Numbered from the stretch's first letter, positions 1 through 7,596 are shown. The stretch: 20,459 nt of DNA from JACOTV01 sp964445135 (GCA_964445135.1 CAYUJW010000015.1:1-20459); one strand, 5' to 3'. A program made the numbers and translations. Notes: a model not told the origin generated them from the sequence alone.

Positions 1-255
1 GAGGACTACTTGAAGCGAATAAAAACCATCGAAGATGCGGCAAAAACTAAAAAAGGTGTGCGCGATGCATACGCCCTACAGGCAGGACGCGAGCTTCGTG
101 TTGTGGTTCGCCCTGAAGAAATCACCGATGACGAAATGGTCATTCTTGCTCAAAAAATCCGTGAGGAGCTTGAGAGTAAGTTTGAAGTTTTCCCCGGACA
201 GATCAAGGTTACTGTTATTCGCGAGTCACGCGCCGAAGCTGTCACAAAGATTTAA
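1..255 (+). CDS. rny: Ribonuclease Y, C-terminal fragment (5' end outside window)
   Basis: Rny is a membrane-anchored endoribonuclease that starts mRNA decay. Only its last 84 residues are here. The frame is open from base 1 (E-D-Y-L-K-R-I) and stops at TAA 253-255. The tail AYALQAGRELRVVVRPEEI followed by FPGQIKVTVIRESRA matches the conserved end of the family, which lies after the HD domain. That domain and the N-terminal membrane helix and KH domain must lie upstream of the window. The ATG at base 10 is internal to the protein and is not a start. No terminator is visible before the next possible gene 12 bases downstream. I am confident in the family from this tail alone because the QAGRE and PGQIKVTVIRE blocks are distinctive. 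Confidence 0.93.
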   Translation, partial: EDYLKRIKTIEDAAKTKKGVRDAYALQAGRELRVVVRPEEITDDEMVILAQKIREELESKFEVFPGQIKVTVIRESRAEAVTKI

Positions 256-267
256 CGCACACGGTTT

Positions 268-582
268 ATGTCTGTTGAGTCACAATATGTAAAACAAAGA
301 ACGCTTTTTGGGCGTCCAGTGGGCCCAGTAAGCGTTGTTGATCGCTCGATTGTTGGGCGCGACCCCCAACGGGAGCAGCAGCATGATGACAGTTTTTATC
401 CTCAACTCAATAGTCGCTTTGCACAGCCCGTTACTGCCGAATTTGTGGGAACCACACTCTATGTGCGCGAAGAAAATATGAGCATGAGCGAGGCTCCTGA
501 AGCATTTCAGATCGGTTCTCGACTTCGACCTCTAACGCGCATTGTCGGATGGGCCGTAACCCAACTTGGGGACAAAGGCTAA
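268..582 (+). CDS. Hypothetical protein, 104 residues
   Basis: I do not recognise this protein. It has no signal peptide, membrane segment or metal-binding motif, and its composition is ordinary and soluble. It begins 12 bases after rny stops. Its TAA stop (580-582) overlaps the TAG stop of the convergent comF gene, so the two genes end inside one CTAA tetranucleotide. The same arrangement recurs at 18447-18450, which supports it being a real gene rather than a chance frame. There is no convincing -10 hexamer or Shine-Dalgarno sequence before the ATG, so it may be read with rny. It could still be spurious; the closest thing to positive evidence is the clean open frame that fills exactly the space between its neighbours. 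Confidence 0.55.
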   Translation: MSVESQYVKQRTLFGRPVGPVSVVDRSIVGRDPQREQQHDDSFYPQLNSRFAQPVTAEFVGTTLYVREENMSMSEAPEAFQIGSRLRPLTRIVGWAVTQLGDKG

Positions 583-1286
583 CCACGTGCAAGCGAAAGC
601 ACATAGACGTGAGTCGCATTACCACTTTGCTTCAGAGTCCGCGACGCCTCTTCAACCGTGGCACCCGTTGTCACAACATCATCGATCAATATAACCGTCG
701 ACACAGCGCACGACCTGCGCAATTGCGTTGGCGAAAATGCATGTTTGATATGTTGACGCCTTGAACCATCATGTGGCATACGAGCCAACTGCGCGGTATT
801 TGTTGAGCGCAGTAGTAAGTTGTGTACCTCCAGACCAGTAATGTTGGCCAAGACGCGGGCCAAATCTTCCGATTGATTAAATCCACGTGCTTTTTGTCGC
901 TTTGGGTGCAGTGGAATGGGGCATATGACGCAGTCTTTTTGGATGAGTCCACATTCGCTCCATCGCTCGAGCGCTTTTTTGAGCGCAGGCTGCAGAGCCC
1001 ACAGCAAGGCCGCATATGCATCGCGCGCCCCATGATATTTGACTGATGACAGAACCCGTTTTAATATGGGATTGTAGTGCAGAATGCTTATATGCGCATC
1101 TACCCCATACCGTTTTTTGCACGCCCGGTGAGTCACTCCCAGAATGTTTGCTTTTCGACACACAATGCAGGTGTGGCGCAACTCATGTCGTAATTGTGAG
1201 AAGCATTTTTTGCATATATGATTTCCAAGCGACCGACACCCGGCACAGTGTATGGGAAAGAGGAGGTCGAGCACAAATTGCAACAT
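579..1286 (-). CDS. comF: ComF-family phosphoribosyltransferase-like protein
   Basis: ComF proteins take part in DNA uptake in competent bacteria and carry a PRPP-binding fold. The N-terminal part has paired cysteines (C-A-G-C, C-K-K-C, then C-I-V-C and a further Cys), which look like a zinc ribbon. The C-terminal part has VILIDDVVTTGATVEEA, the PRPP-binding loop of type I phosphoribosyltransferases, and the ComF block CPIPLHPKRQKARGFNQSE. I chose the ATG at 1286 (235 residues, protein beginning MLQFVLDLLFP) because a TATCAT hexamer on the minus strand (1299-1294) ends 7 bases before it. An ATG at 1295 is also in frame but would lie inside that hexamer. The gene faces away from the VirB2-like gene; the region between them contains an assembly gap. 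Its stop overlaps that of the convergent gene. Confidence 0.9.
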   Translation of the reverse strand: MLQFVLDLLFPIHCAGCRSLGNHICKKCFSQLRHELRHTCIVCRKANILGVTHRACKKRYGVDAHISILHYNPILKRVLSSVKYHGARDAYAALLWALQPALKKALERWSECGLIQKDCVICPIPLHPKRQKARGFNQSEDLARVLANITGLEVHNLLLRSTNTAQLARMPHDGSRRQHIKHAFSPTQLRRSCAVSTVILIDDVVTTGATVEEASRTLKQSGNATHVYVLSLARG

Positions 1287-1293
1287 AGCCACC

Positions 1294-1299
1294 ATGATA
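1294..1299 (-). promoter_or_regulatory. -10 hexamer of comF (TATCAT)
   Basis: TATCAT on the minus strand ends 7 bases before the ATG at 1286, the same spacing seen for many genes here. There is no good -35. It predicts an mRNA with little or no 5' leader. Confidence 0.5.
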
Positions 1300-1322
1300 G
1301 CAATCAAAGGAGGGGCTGTGCG

Positions 1323-1335
1323 TGACAGACTGTCA
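1323..1335 (+). repeat. 13-bp palindrome TGACAG-A-CTGTCA
   Basis: Perfect 6-bp arms lie around a single central A, just upstream of the predicted -35 position of comF. A second GTGACA copy is at 1342-1347. The form is that of an operator, but I know of no regulator for it. The assembly gap begins 16 bases further on, so the full region cannot be read. Confidence 0.5.
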
Positions 1336-1351
1336 GGAAGCGTGACAATGA

Positions 1352-1451
1352 NNNNNNNNNNNNNNNNNNNNNNNNNNNNNNNNNNNNNNNNNNNNNNNNN
1401 NNNNNNNNNNNNNNNNNNNNNNNNNNNNNNNNNNNNNNNNNNNNNNNNNNN
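1352..1451. other. Assembly gap (100 N)
   Basis: Exactly 100 N, the usual placeholder for a scaffold gap of unknown length. It lies between the divergent comF and VirB2-like genes, so upstream control sequences and possibly a small gene are missing. Confidence 0.97.
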
Positions 1452-1490
1452 GTGCGCTCTAGGCAATGACTCACATATGACATTTTCATG

Positions 1491-1496
1491 TATACT
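1491..1496 (+). promoter_or_regulatory. -10 hexamer TATACT of the VirB2-like gene
   Basis: TATACT ends 8 bases before the ATG at 1505, so transcription would begin at or next to the start codon. No clear -35 is present at the expected distance. Confidence 0.65.
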
Positions 1497-1504
1497 CAAA
1501 GAAT

Positions 1505-2107
1505 ATGAAGTGGCTATTTCGCACAGTACTCGTCTTGGTGGTGGCATTGTCTATTTTGGCCACCTCACCAACTCCCACATATGCTCAAGACTATGCAACG
1601 TGCGACGGGTGCGGATTTTGTAAAAACACCATTGGAGATTCAGCACAAGGATATGTGCTCAAAGGTGAATATATCATTCCGGGTAATTGGGAGCAATGTC
1701 GCAAGTGTCTGTATCCAGCAACCACAAACAGCAACAATCCGCTAGCCAAGGAAACGTTGGTGGTCAATGCAGACACAGGGTTTGCCCCAACTCCACAACC
1801 GGGTGCATATTTTACGATGATTGGATGTGTGAATAGCGATCTTGGATCATTTCGACAAACCGGAGCTGCCGCAAGCGTGGTACAAGTATTTTTAAACACG
1901 ATCTTTAGTATTGCCGGTGGAATTGGCTTTTTATATGTCATATATAGCTCATTTCTCTTGGTTACTGCGCGTGGAGATGTAGAAAAGCTCACCTATGCCA
2001 AGCGACAGCTTTCGGCCGCAATTATTGGTGTTCTGATTGCGTTGGGCGCAGTGTTTCTTGTCAATATGCTGGCCAGCAACGTGCTTCGCATTCCTGGTTT
2101 TTCATAA
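1505..2107 (+). CDS. TrbC/VirB2-like pilin membrane protein with Cys-rich ectodomain
   Basis: This 200-residue protein has a Sec signal peptide (residues 1 to about 27, ending PTYAQ). A Cys-rich exported segment follows (CDGCGFC, then CRKC and one more Cys). Two hydrophobic helices near residues 122-156 and 168-190 are separated by a short charged loop, VEKLTYAKRQ. The two-helix hairpin with that loop is the layout of VirB2/TrbC-type pilins. Such proteins are common in Patescibacteria, often without a full type IV secretion system nearby, and none is seen here. The cysteines could form disulfides or bind metal outside the cell; either is inference. The start is supported by the TATACT hexamer 8 bases upstream. 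The function as a pilin subunit rests on topology only. Confidence 0.75.
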   Translation: MKWLFRTVLVLVVALSILATSPTPTYAQDYATCDGCGFCKNTIGDSAQGYVLKGEYIIPGNWEQCRKCLYPATTNSNNPLAKETLVVNADTGFAPTPQPGAYFTMIGCVNSDLGSFRQTGAAASVVQVFLNTIFSIAGGIGFLYVIYSSFLLVTARGDVEKLTYAKRQLSAAIIGVLIALGAVFLVNMLASNVLRIPGFS

Positions 2108-2154
2108 ACCGGACACAATTGGCATCTCGCCCCCTCGCTCCAGATCAAGTTGGT

Positions 2155-2160
2155 TATAAT
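2155..2160 (+). promoter_or_regulatory. -10 hexamer TATAAT of the SpoIID-domain gene
   Basis: Consensus TATAAT ends 8 bases before the ATG at 2169 and only 2 bases before the ATG at 2163. This favours 2169 as the start of a leaderless message. Confidence 0.65.
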
Positions 2161-2168
2161 GTATGCAT

Positions 2169-3842
2169 ATGCTACGTCGATTGATGGGTGTCGTGTGTGT
2201 TTTGCTGCTGTTTGTTTCGGTTGTAGTTGTTGTGGTGCAGGCAGATGAGTTGGACGATATTTCTTCACAGATTAACAAGTTAAAAGCCGAGCTTCAAAGC
2301 AAGCAATCTAACAAGCAGTCAGTCGCCAAACAAGTGGCAGATATTCGCGCGCGCGTGGAGTCTGTTGAAATTGGCATTGTTCAAAAAGAGCGCGAAGTGG
2401 CCATTGGTGAAAAAAGTTTGGTGAAGCAGAAAGTCCTTCTTGATGAGCGCGCGCGCTCCTACTACAAAAATATTATTAAAAGCCGCCAATCGTTACTCCA
2501 CCTATTGGTTGGAGGAAATTTCTCCGATGTGCTCAATAACTTTTTTTATCAAAAAACGGCTGTTGATGAAGATCGAAATGCAATCATTCGCCTCGCCCTC
2601 TACATAACCGATCTGGAAACAAAAAAGCAAGAACTCGTTGGAGAAAAAGCACGTTTAGCAAGCTTAAAAGTCCAGCTTGATGGTGAGCTAGCCAAGATCG
2701 ATGAGGAGATTAAGGGTGCAGAAAGCGCCATTGCACAGCTATCTGCGCGCCAACAGCAATTGGTGGCCCAGAAGCAAGCATCGCTTAATATCCCAGTTTC
2801 AGTGGGGTCAGGTGGGGGGCGCGGATGTAGTAGCGACTTGACCAATGGTAAGGATCCGGGGTTTTCGCCAAGAGTGGGATTTTTCACCTATGGCGTACCA
2901 AATCGCACAGGGCTCAATCAGTACGGAGCAAAAGGACGGGCTGATGCTGGGCAAAACGTTGAGCAAATTTTAAGTGCATACTACGCCAACTATGAACTGA
3001 AGAAAGATTATGACACAGGCATTACCATCAAAGTGGATGGACATGGAGACTTTAATATCGAAGATTATGTAAAGCGTATTTATGAGATTCCAGCCGATTG
3101 GCCAATGGAGACGTTGAAAGCTCAAGCGGTGGCCGCCCGATCATATGCTTTGGCATATACAAAAAATGGCGCAAACAGTATTTGTACCACCGAAAGCTGC
3201 CAAGTGTTTAAGCCCGAGCCAAAAGGTGGCGCCTGGGAAGAGGCGGTAAATCAAACAAAAGGATGGGTGATGGTAAGTGGTGGTAGTCCGATTTCAGCAT
3301 GGTTTTCTTCGACGCATGGCGGGTATGTGTATGCGACAAGTGAGATTGGGTGGAACGGGACCGCGTGGACCAAGAATGCTCAAGACGCAAGCAGCACCTT
3401 AGGCAGTTGGGCCGACATTCAAAACAATTCATACGACAAAGAATCGCCTTGGTTTTATTGCAACTGGGGATCGCGCAGCGAATATAATGGGACGGCATGG
3501 CTTAAGGGGGATGAGGTGGCCGACATTTTCAACGTGATTGAGTTGGCACGCCGTGACTCATCCACAATTGACCATTTGTACCAGCCAGACAATCCGCATC
3601 CATCAGGGGGTGAAGTGTGGAGTCGAGATCGCGTACGTGATGAGCTAAAAAATCGCGGCGGCTCACCATTATCTTCCGTGACCGATGTGTCAGTTGGAGT
3701 AGATTTCGGGTCGGGAAAAACAACCTCAGTTTCAGCCGGTGGCATATCGGCCTCAGGCGCCGAGTTTAAGAGTTGGTTTAATTTACGAGCACCTGCTAAT
3801 ATCCAAATTGTTGGGCCGCTGTACAACGTTGAGAAGCGATAG
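2169..3842 (+). CDS. Coiled-coil plus SpoIID/LytB-domain exported protein
   Basis: This 557-residue protein has a signal peptide (residues 1 to about 25, ending VVQA). A long coiled coil rich in K, E, Q and A follows at about 27-205, like the PcsB/EnvC-type segments that control wall hydrolases. A Gly-rich linker leads to a SpoIID/LytB domain from about 235. The signature EIPADWPMETLKAQAVAARS matches the family; the Glu at about 306 corresponds to the proposed catalytic residue. Further conserved blocks are NQYGAKGRA and WFSSTHGG. SpoIID enzymes are lytic transglycosylases that cut glycan strands lacking peptide stems. The likely role is peptidoglycan remodelling under coiled-coil control. 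An in-frame ATG at 2163 would add two residues, but it lies too close to the -10 hexamer. Confidence 0.88.
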   Translation: MLRRLMGVVCVLLLFVSVVVVVVQADELDDISSQINKLKAELQSKQSNKQSVAKQVADIRARVESVEIGIVQKEREVAIGEKSLVKQKVLLDERARSYYKNIIKSRQSLLHLLVGGNFSDVLNNFFYQKTAVDEDRNAIIRLALYITDLETKKQELVGEKARLASLKVQLDGELAKIDEEIKGAESAIAQLSARQQQLVAQKQASLNIPVSVGSGGGRGCSSDLTNGKDPGFSPRVGFFTYGVPNRTGLNQYGAKGRADAGQNVEQILSAYYANYELKKDYDTGITIKVDGHGDFNIEDYVKRIYEIPADWPMETLKAQAVAARSYALAYTKNGANSICTTESCQVFKPEPKGGAWEEAVNQTKGWVMVSGGSPISAWFSSTHGGYVYATSEIGWNGTAWTKNAQDASSTLGSWADIQNNSYDKESPWFYCNWGSRSEYNGTAWLKGDEVADIFNVIELARRDSSTIDHLYQPDNPHPSGGEVWSRDRVRDELKNRGGSPLSSVTDVSVGVDFGSGKTTSVSAGGISASGAEFKSWFNLRAPANIQIVGPLYNVEKR

Positions 3843-3850
3843 TGAGGGAG

Positions 3851-3878
3851 TTTTTAGTTTTAAGTTTTTAGTTTTAAG
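3851..3878 (+). repeat. Two exact tandem copies of TTTTTAGTTTTAAG
   Basis: A 14-bp unit is repeated twice without a mismatch in the 37-bp space between the SpoIID gene and the next start codon. It sits where a ribosome-binding site would be, and no Shine-Dalgarno sequence is present. It looks like a slippage-prone minisatellite. Confidence 0.9.
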
Positions 3879-3879
3879 C

Positions 3880-5100
3880 ATGTCGTCTGTAATATCGCGA
3901 ATGTCAGTGGTGCTCTTTATGCTGCTTGGGTTCTTCTTGCCGACTCAGTTGGGGAAGCATTTTTTTCTCCCATTCTCATACATTTCTGGCGTGCGAGTTG
4001 ACTATATTGCGCCAACGCTATTTGTGATCGATCTGGTTGTTGTAATGATCCTGTGGACGCATAGGGCTCAATGGATCAAGCATCTTCAAACTCGCAGGTG
4101 GTGGATCGTCGCCGCGTCTTGTGCTGTCAATATGGTGTTTTCACTCATTCCATGGCTGTCGTTCTACTGGACAATTCGCACATTTTTGTTGATCGCGCTG
4201 TTTTTGGTTATGATGCGCGCCCACGAACCTGCAATGCGCGCGTTGGTGATAGGACTTGTGGCACAAACCGCCATTCAGCTCATGCTGGCAATTGTGCACT
4301 TGGTGAGTCGCCATTCAATAGGTGGGATATGGTGGGCACTTGGCGAGCGTCCACTATCTACCGCACTTCCTGATATTGCAAAAATGACCATAATGGGCGT
4401 TGAATACTTGCGGCCGTATGGAACATTTTCCCATCCAAATTCAATGGGTGGGTTTTATGCACTGGTGGCCGTATGGATGCTCGTGATTGGACTGCGCAAA
4501 AAACTCACCATCGCATTGTTTGTCATGTCCATAATGCTTGTTGCTCTGTCATTTTCCAAAGGCGCACTGATTGGCCTGGGAGTCGGCTTTATTGTGTGGA
4601 GCACAATCTCCTTAAAAACTTCCGCTCGCAATTATGTTGCACAAGTGGGGGGCGTTGGAGTGTCTATACTGCTTCTTGCCGTGGCTCTGTCGCAATTTGT
4701 AGCCTCAGATATTATTGCAACTCCCAAGAGAATCGCGCTCCTGGCTCAAGCCGAGGAGCTCTTTTTCTCCAACCCACTATTTGGGGTCGGCCGGGGCACC
4801 TATGTTGTGGCGCAATCGGGGCATGACTTTGGCTATTCACATTTCTTTGCCCAACCAGTACATAACATTTTTGCACTTATCTTAGTTGAACTTGGCATTA
4901 TCGGGGTGGGAGTATTTATCTATCTTCTCTGGCAGAGCAAGATGCGCAAAAATCGATTGCTGTGGCCTATTGCGGCAGTCATCGTGGCAACCGGTCTTAT
5001 CGATCATTATTGGTTGACTCTCATACAAAATTGGTATCTGCTGGGGGTCGCGGCTGGTTTCATTGTGGTGGCTAAAAGGAGAAAGGTGAAGTCGGTTTAA
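3880..5100 (+). CDS. O-antigen ligase/polymerase-like multispanning membrane protein
   Basis: This 406-residue protein has about ten or more hydrophobic segments throughout. The region NPLFGVGRGTY followed by PVHNIFALILVELGIIG is the family signature of O-antigen ligases and Wzy polymerases, with its conserved His before the last helices. These enzymes join or transfer glycan chains on undecaprenyl or other carriers at the outer face of the membrane. The exact glycan cannot be told. I start at ATG 3880: upstream in-frame ATGs lie inside the SpoIID gene, and the first hydrophobic segment begins just after 3880. No -10 hexamer is seen directly upstream, so it is probably co-transcribed with the SpoIID gene. 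Confidence 0.82.
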   Translation: MSSVISRMSVVLFMLLGFFLPTQLGKHFFLPFSYISGVRVDYIAPTLFVIDLVVVMILWTHRAQWIKHLQTRRWWIVAASCAVNMVFSLIPWLSFYWTIRTFLLIALFLVMMRAHEPAMRALVIGLVAQTAIQLMLAIVHLVSRHSIGGIWWALGERPLSTALPDIAKMTIMGVEYLRPYGTFSHPNSMGGFYALVAVWMLVIGLRKKLTIALFVMSIMLVALSFSKGALIGLGVGFIVWSTISLKTSARNYVAQVGGVGVSILLLAVALSQFVASDIIATPKRIALLAQAEELFFSNPLFGVGRGTYVVAQSGHDFGYSHFFAQPVHNIFALILVELGIIGVGVFIYLLWQSKMRKNRLLWPIAAVIVATGLIDHYWLTLIQNWYLLGVAAGFIVVAKRRKVKSV

Positions 5101-5105
5101 TATGA

Positions 5106-5111
5106 TATATT
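5106..5111 (+). promoter_or_regulatory. Possible -10 hexamer TATATT
   Basis: TATATT ends 7 bases before the ATG at 5119. A TATGAT at 5101-5106 is an alternative. The sequence is AT-rich, so the call is weak by itself. Confidence 0.4.
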
Positions 5112-5118
5112 AAATGCA

Positions 5119-5895
5119 ATGGAAGATCGACTACCATCTGTTAACCCGGTTGTTCAATCAATCCCCACTGCTTCAAATGTCCAGTCATTCACCCCATCTT
5201 CAGGTCCACCAAACCAGAGGTTGTATATTGGGGCATTTATTGCCGGAATCATTCTAACGGCCATATTGAGCTCGGTAATTACAGCATTTATTGTTGGTCG
5301 TGAAAAAACGCCTCCCAAATCAGCAGTAGACTCTCAGGGCTTATCGGTCTTGCCAACCAAGATCATGTCACCTACTGTTCGTCCATCAGTAACGCCTGAA
5401 ACAGTGTATGTAGAAGACGGGTGGGAGCAAATTCCATCGAGTTCCCCGAGTCCGATGTTGTTTTCATATCCGAGCGACTGGGGTCCGGTAAAGAAAATTG
5501 ATCAGCATGAAGATGGTGTGTCAGAGACATACTTCATATTTGGCAAGTGGAATATCTATGCGGGAACAATTTCGCAATCCGCTTTAAACAATCAATCCAC
5601 CTCTGATTCTATTGCGCATATATTTAGTGGTTCTACACGTGAGAACGCTCAGGAGCACGTTGTAACATTTATGAGCACTTCGACGCAAACTGTAGCTGCA
5701 GTCTGCTCAGAAGATCAATCTATGAAAAAACAGCTTGTTGCGATAAAAAAATTTGATAATCAACTTATTCCCATGGTCATGTTTACTATATATTTGACCG
5801 ATGATGAGCCGTGCACGGATGAGCAGTTACGCAAGGAGAGCGAACCATATCGTGAGCAGATAACTAAAATGGCATTCTCTGCAACCGTTCGATAA
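5119..5895 (+). CDS. Membrane-anchored protein of unknown function, 258 residues
   Basis: I do not recognise a specific family. A cytoplasmic N-terminal stretch of about 35 residues rich in S, P and N precedes one transmembrane helix (about 36-60). A Pro/Ser/Thr-rich linker follows, and then an extracellular domain from about 100. It begins with the pattern FSYPSDWGPVKK, which resembles the start of PsbP/DUF1795-like surface domains, but the similarity is only to that short motif. Two cysteines (in VCSED and EPCTD) could form a disulfide. It lies 18 bases after the ligase-like gene and 65 bases before trxA. A surface-exposed ligand-binding or structural role is possible but unsupported. Confidence 0.7.
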   Translation: MEDRLPSVNPVVQSIPTASNVQSFTPSSGPPNQRLYIGAFIAGIILTAILSSVITAFIVGREKTPPKSAVDSQGLSVLPTKIMSPTVRPSVTPETVYVEDGWEQIPSSSPSPMLFSYPSDWGPVKKIDQHEDGVSETYFIFGKWNIYAGTISQSALNNQSTSDSIAHIFSGSTRENAQEHVVTFMSTSTQTVAAVCSEDQSMKKQLVAIKKFDNQLIPMVMFTIYLTDDEPCTDEQLRKESEPYREQITKMAFSATVR

Positions 5896-5946
5896 GTGCG
5901 GCACGATTGCTTCTATTAACTGTTTGACGAGTATCGGTATATGTAG

Positions 5947-5952
5947 TAGGAT
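5947..5952 (+). promoter_or_regulatory. Possible -10 hexamer TAGGAT of trxA
   Basis: TAGGAT ends 8 bases before the ATG at 5961, in keeping with the leaderless pattern. It departs from consensus at two positions. Confidence 0.4.
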
Positions 5953-5960
5953 AAATACAT

Positions 5961-6278
5961 ATGGCACACTTAATAACTGATTCAACCATGTTCGAAAGCG
6001 AAGTTCTCGGGTCTGATGGATTAACGCTCGTTGATTTTTATGCAGACTGGTGCGGACCATGCAAGATGGTGGCGCCCGTCATTGATGAGCTATCGGCAGA
6101 ACGAAAAGACGTAAAATTTGTCAAAGTAAATGTTGACGAGAATCCTGATATTGCTTCTGAATATTCGGTCTTTTCAATCCCTACATTCGTCATCTTCAAA
6201 GACGGAGCGCCCGTTCATCAATTTGCAGGCGCCATGGGAAAAGAAGGGTTTGTTTCGGAGCTTGAAAAAGCAAAATAA
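5961..6278 (+). CDS. trxA: Thioredoxin
   Basis: This 105-residue protein is a complete, typical-length thioredoxin. The active site WCGPCK has its redox cysteines at residues 31 and 34, preceded by LVDFYADW. The cis-proline is in SIPTFVIF (Pro 74). There is no signal peptide, so it is cytoplasmic. It reduces disulfides in client enzymes; class II ribonucleotide reductases, such as NrdJ encoded 2 kb downstream, are classical clients. No thioredoxin reductase gene is in the window. The next gene begins 49 bases later with its own promoter. Confidence 0.95.
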   Translation: MAHLITDSTMFESEVLGSDGLTLVDFYADWCGPCKMVAPVIDELSAERKDVKFVKVNVDENPDIASEYSVFSIPTFVIFKDGAPVHQFAGAMGKEGFVSELEKAK

Positions 6279-6311
6279 TCTGATTTAAAGTGGTTTTGAG
6301 TGAGAATCAGA
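6279..6311 (+). repeat. Inverted repeat TCTGATT / AATCAGA
   Basis: Arms at 6279-6285 and 6305-6311 flank a 19-base loop. It begins right after the trxA stop and ends 3 bases before the -10 hexamer of the acyltransferase gene. There is no T-tract, so it is either a weak terminator-like hairpin for trxA or an operator for the next promoter. Confidence 0.45.
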
Positions 6312-6314
6312 GTG

Positions 6315-6320
6315 TATACT
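6315..6320 (+). promoter_or_regulatory. -10 hexamer TATACT of the acyltransferase gene
   Basis: TATACT ends 7 bases before the ATG at 6328, predicting a leaderless message. No good -35 is present. Confidence 0.6.
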
Positions 6321-6327
6321 TGGACAC

Positions 6328-7323
6328 ATGCAAAAGCGTGTTTGGCAAATTGATATCATGCGCGGGGTCAGTATGATCCTGATGATGGTGCTGCACGTGC
6401 TGGCCTACTACAAAGAAGACAGCGTGGCTTTTGCAATTTGGGAGTTTGCACAGCTGTCAGTCCCGGTGTTTATTTTTTGCTCTGCATATTTGTTTTATAC
6501 ACGCGACGCAGCGTCGGCTACTTACGGGTTTTCCTACTTTAAAAAACGCCTTATTCGGCTCATGGTGCCATACTATTGGTTTCTTGCTGCGTATGGAGTG
6601 CTTCTGGCATACTTTGAGCCTTCTAAGCTGACCCAGCCATACATAATTGATTCGATAATTTTGACTGATGGAATCTATATTAATTGGCTTGTGCTGCTCT
6701 TTTTGTACATGAGCATCATGTCTCCGATCATGATGGCTGTGTATCGAAAAAACGCCTATTTACTCGGCGCCTGGCTCATATTTGCCACAACATTTAGCGT
6801 GCTGACGTTTTCGATGGCGTGGCCCACATGGTGGAGGTGGGGGATGTGGATTGGGTGGTCACCGCTTATTGTCTATTGTTGGTATATTGCAGATGCGATA
6901 GTTGCAGGCAATAGGCGTCGTTTGATCGGGGCGGCCGCGGCAGCGCTGCTTTTGACGGGTATCTTGGCGCTGTACCGAATGAGCGTTGGGCTTTCGCTTG
7001 AAGTGACACAGAGTAAGTATCCACCAAACATCTATTACTTAGCCTACAGCGCACTCTGCGTGCCGTTGGCCTGGTTTGTGAGCAATGCGCGACTATTTCA
7101 GTCAAAAGGTGTGCAGTCAGTGGTTGGGTACTTTAGTCGCCATTCCTATTCCTTATTTTTTATCCATTTTTTTGTCATATTTTTCCTACTCTATTTAGTA
7201 CCCACAAATCAGCTGCACTGGCTCCCGTATACCGGTCTCATGTTTGGCATTACAATGGGGGTTCAATTGCTCCTCACAACCATTGCCAAAAAATTAGCTT
7301 CAGGGCCTGGTAATAGTCGATAG
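6328..7323 (+). CDS. Acyltransferase family 3 (OafA/YrhL-like) membrane protein
   Basis: This 331-residue protein has about ten transmembrane segments. It starts with the family 3 signature: a charged N-terminus, then IDIMRGVSMILMMVLHVLAY, in which the Arg and the His eleven residues later are the conserved pair. A second conserved Arg follows in KKRLIRLMVPYYW. These enzymes transfer O-acyl groups (acetyl, succinyl and the like) to sugars of surface glycans, peptidoglycan or exported small molecules. No SGNH extension is present, so it is the short form. Near an O-antigen ligase-like protein and wall enzymes, decoration of a surface glycan is the natural inference. The start is fixed by the leaderless -10 at 6315-6320. 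Confidence 0.85.
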   Translation: MQKRVWQIDIMRGVSMILMMVLHVLAYYKEDSVAFAIWEFAQLSVPVFIFCSAYLFYTRDAASATYGFSYFKKRLIRLMVPYYWFLAAYGVLLAYFEPSKLTQPYIIDSIILTDGIYINWLVLLFLYMSIMSPIMMAVYRKNAYLLGAWLIFATTFSVLTFSMAWPTWWRWGMWIGWSPLIVYCWYIADAIVAGNRRRLIGAAAAALLLTGILALYRMSVGLSLEVTQSKYPPNIYYLAYSALCVPLAWFVSNARLFQSKGVQSVVGYFSRHSYSLFFIHFFVIFFLLYLVPTNQLHWLPYTGLMFGITMGVQLLLTTIAKKLASGPGNSR

Positions 7324-7550
7324 CGGGAATTTGTTCCACTTTGTATATGTCCACGTTTTAGGCGATTTTTTGAGGCATTTATATTGATATGCGGGAAATG
7401 TGATTTACTCCCATAATACGTGTTTTAGCTCATGCGATATGTTTTCGATTAGACTATCAATCATTGCTAAACCACACATATTGCTCACATCTTTAGTGTT
7501 ACTCCAGAACTGATACTATAGGCCTATCTAGTGGAAAATATGCATCTGAA
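7324..7550. other. Gene-free upstream region of nrdR
   Basis: I see no coding frame on either strand in these 227 bases. The one notable element is the 10-bp palindrome ATAGGCCTAT (7518-7527), nested between ACTA and TAGT, 24 bases before the first NrdR box. No terminator with a T-tract is evident after the acyltransferase gene. Confidence 0.6.
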
Positions 7551-7566
7551 ATGCTATAATTAGTGG
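7551..7566 (+). promoter_or_regulatory. NrdR box 1 (putative)
   Basis: The 16-mer ATGCTATAATTAGTGG fits the published NrdR box acaCwAtATaTwGtgt, as I remember it, at 11 of 16 positions, including the key C, A and G. It is followed by a second box after exactly 16 bases. Confidence 0.65.
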
Positions 7567-7596
7567 TTGACAAGCCTCAACGACACCATATATATT
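7567..7596 (+). promoter_or_regulatory. Promoter of nrdR (TTGACA, 18-bp spacer, TATATT)
   Basis: A consensus -35 TTGACA (7567-7572) lies exactly between the two NrdR boxes. The -10 TATATT (7591-7596) lies inside box 2. Predicted transcription from about 7603 gives a leader of about 57 bases. NrdR bound to both boxes would cover the whole promoter. Confidence 0.7.

Noticed and set aside
3739..3879. Longer N-terminus for the ligase-like protein, overlapping the SpoIID gene
   Set aside because: The extra 47 residues are an out-of-frame reading of the SpoIID gene and of the tandem repeat. The first membrane helix follows ATG 3880.
6279..6311. Inverted repeat after trxA as a rho-independent terminator
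   Set aside because: The stem is AT-rich and no T-tract follows; kept only as a repeat.
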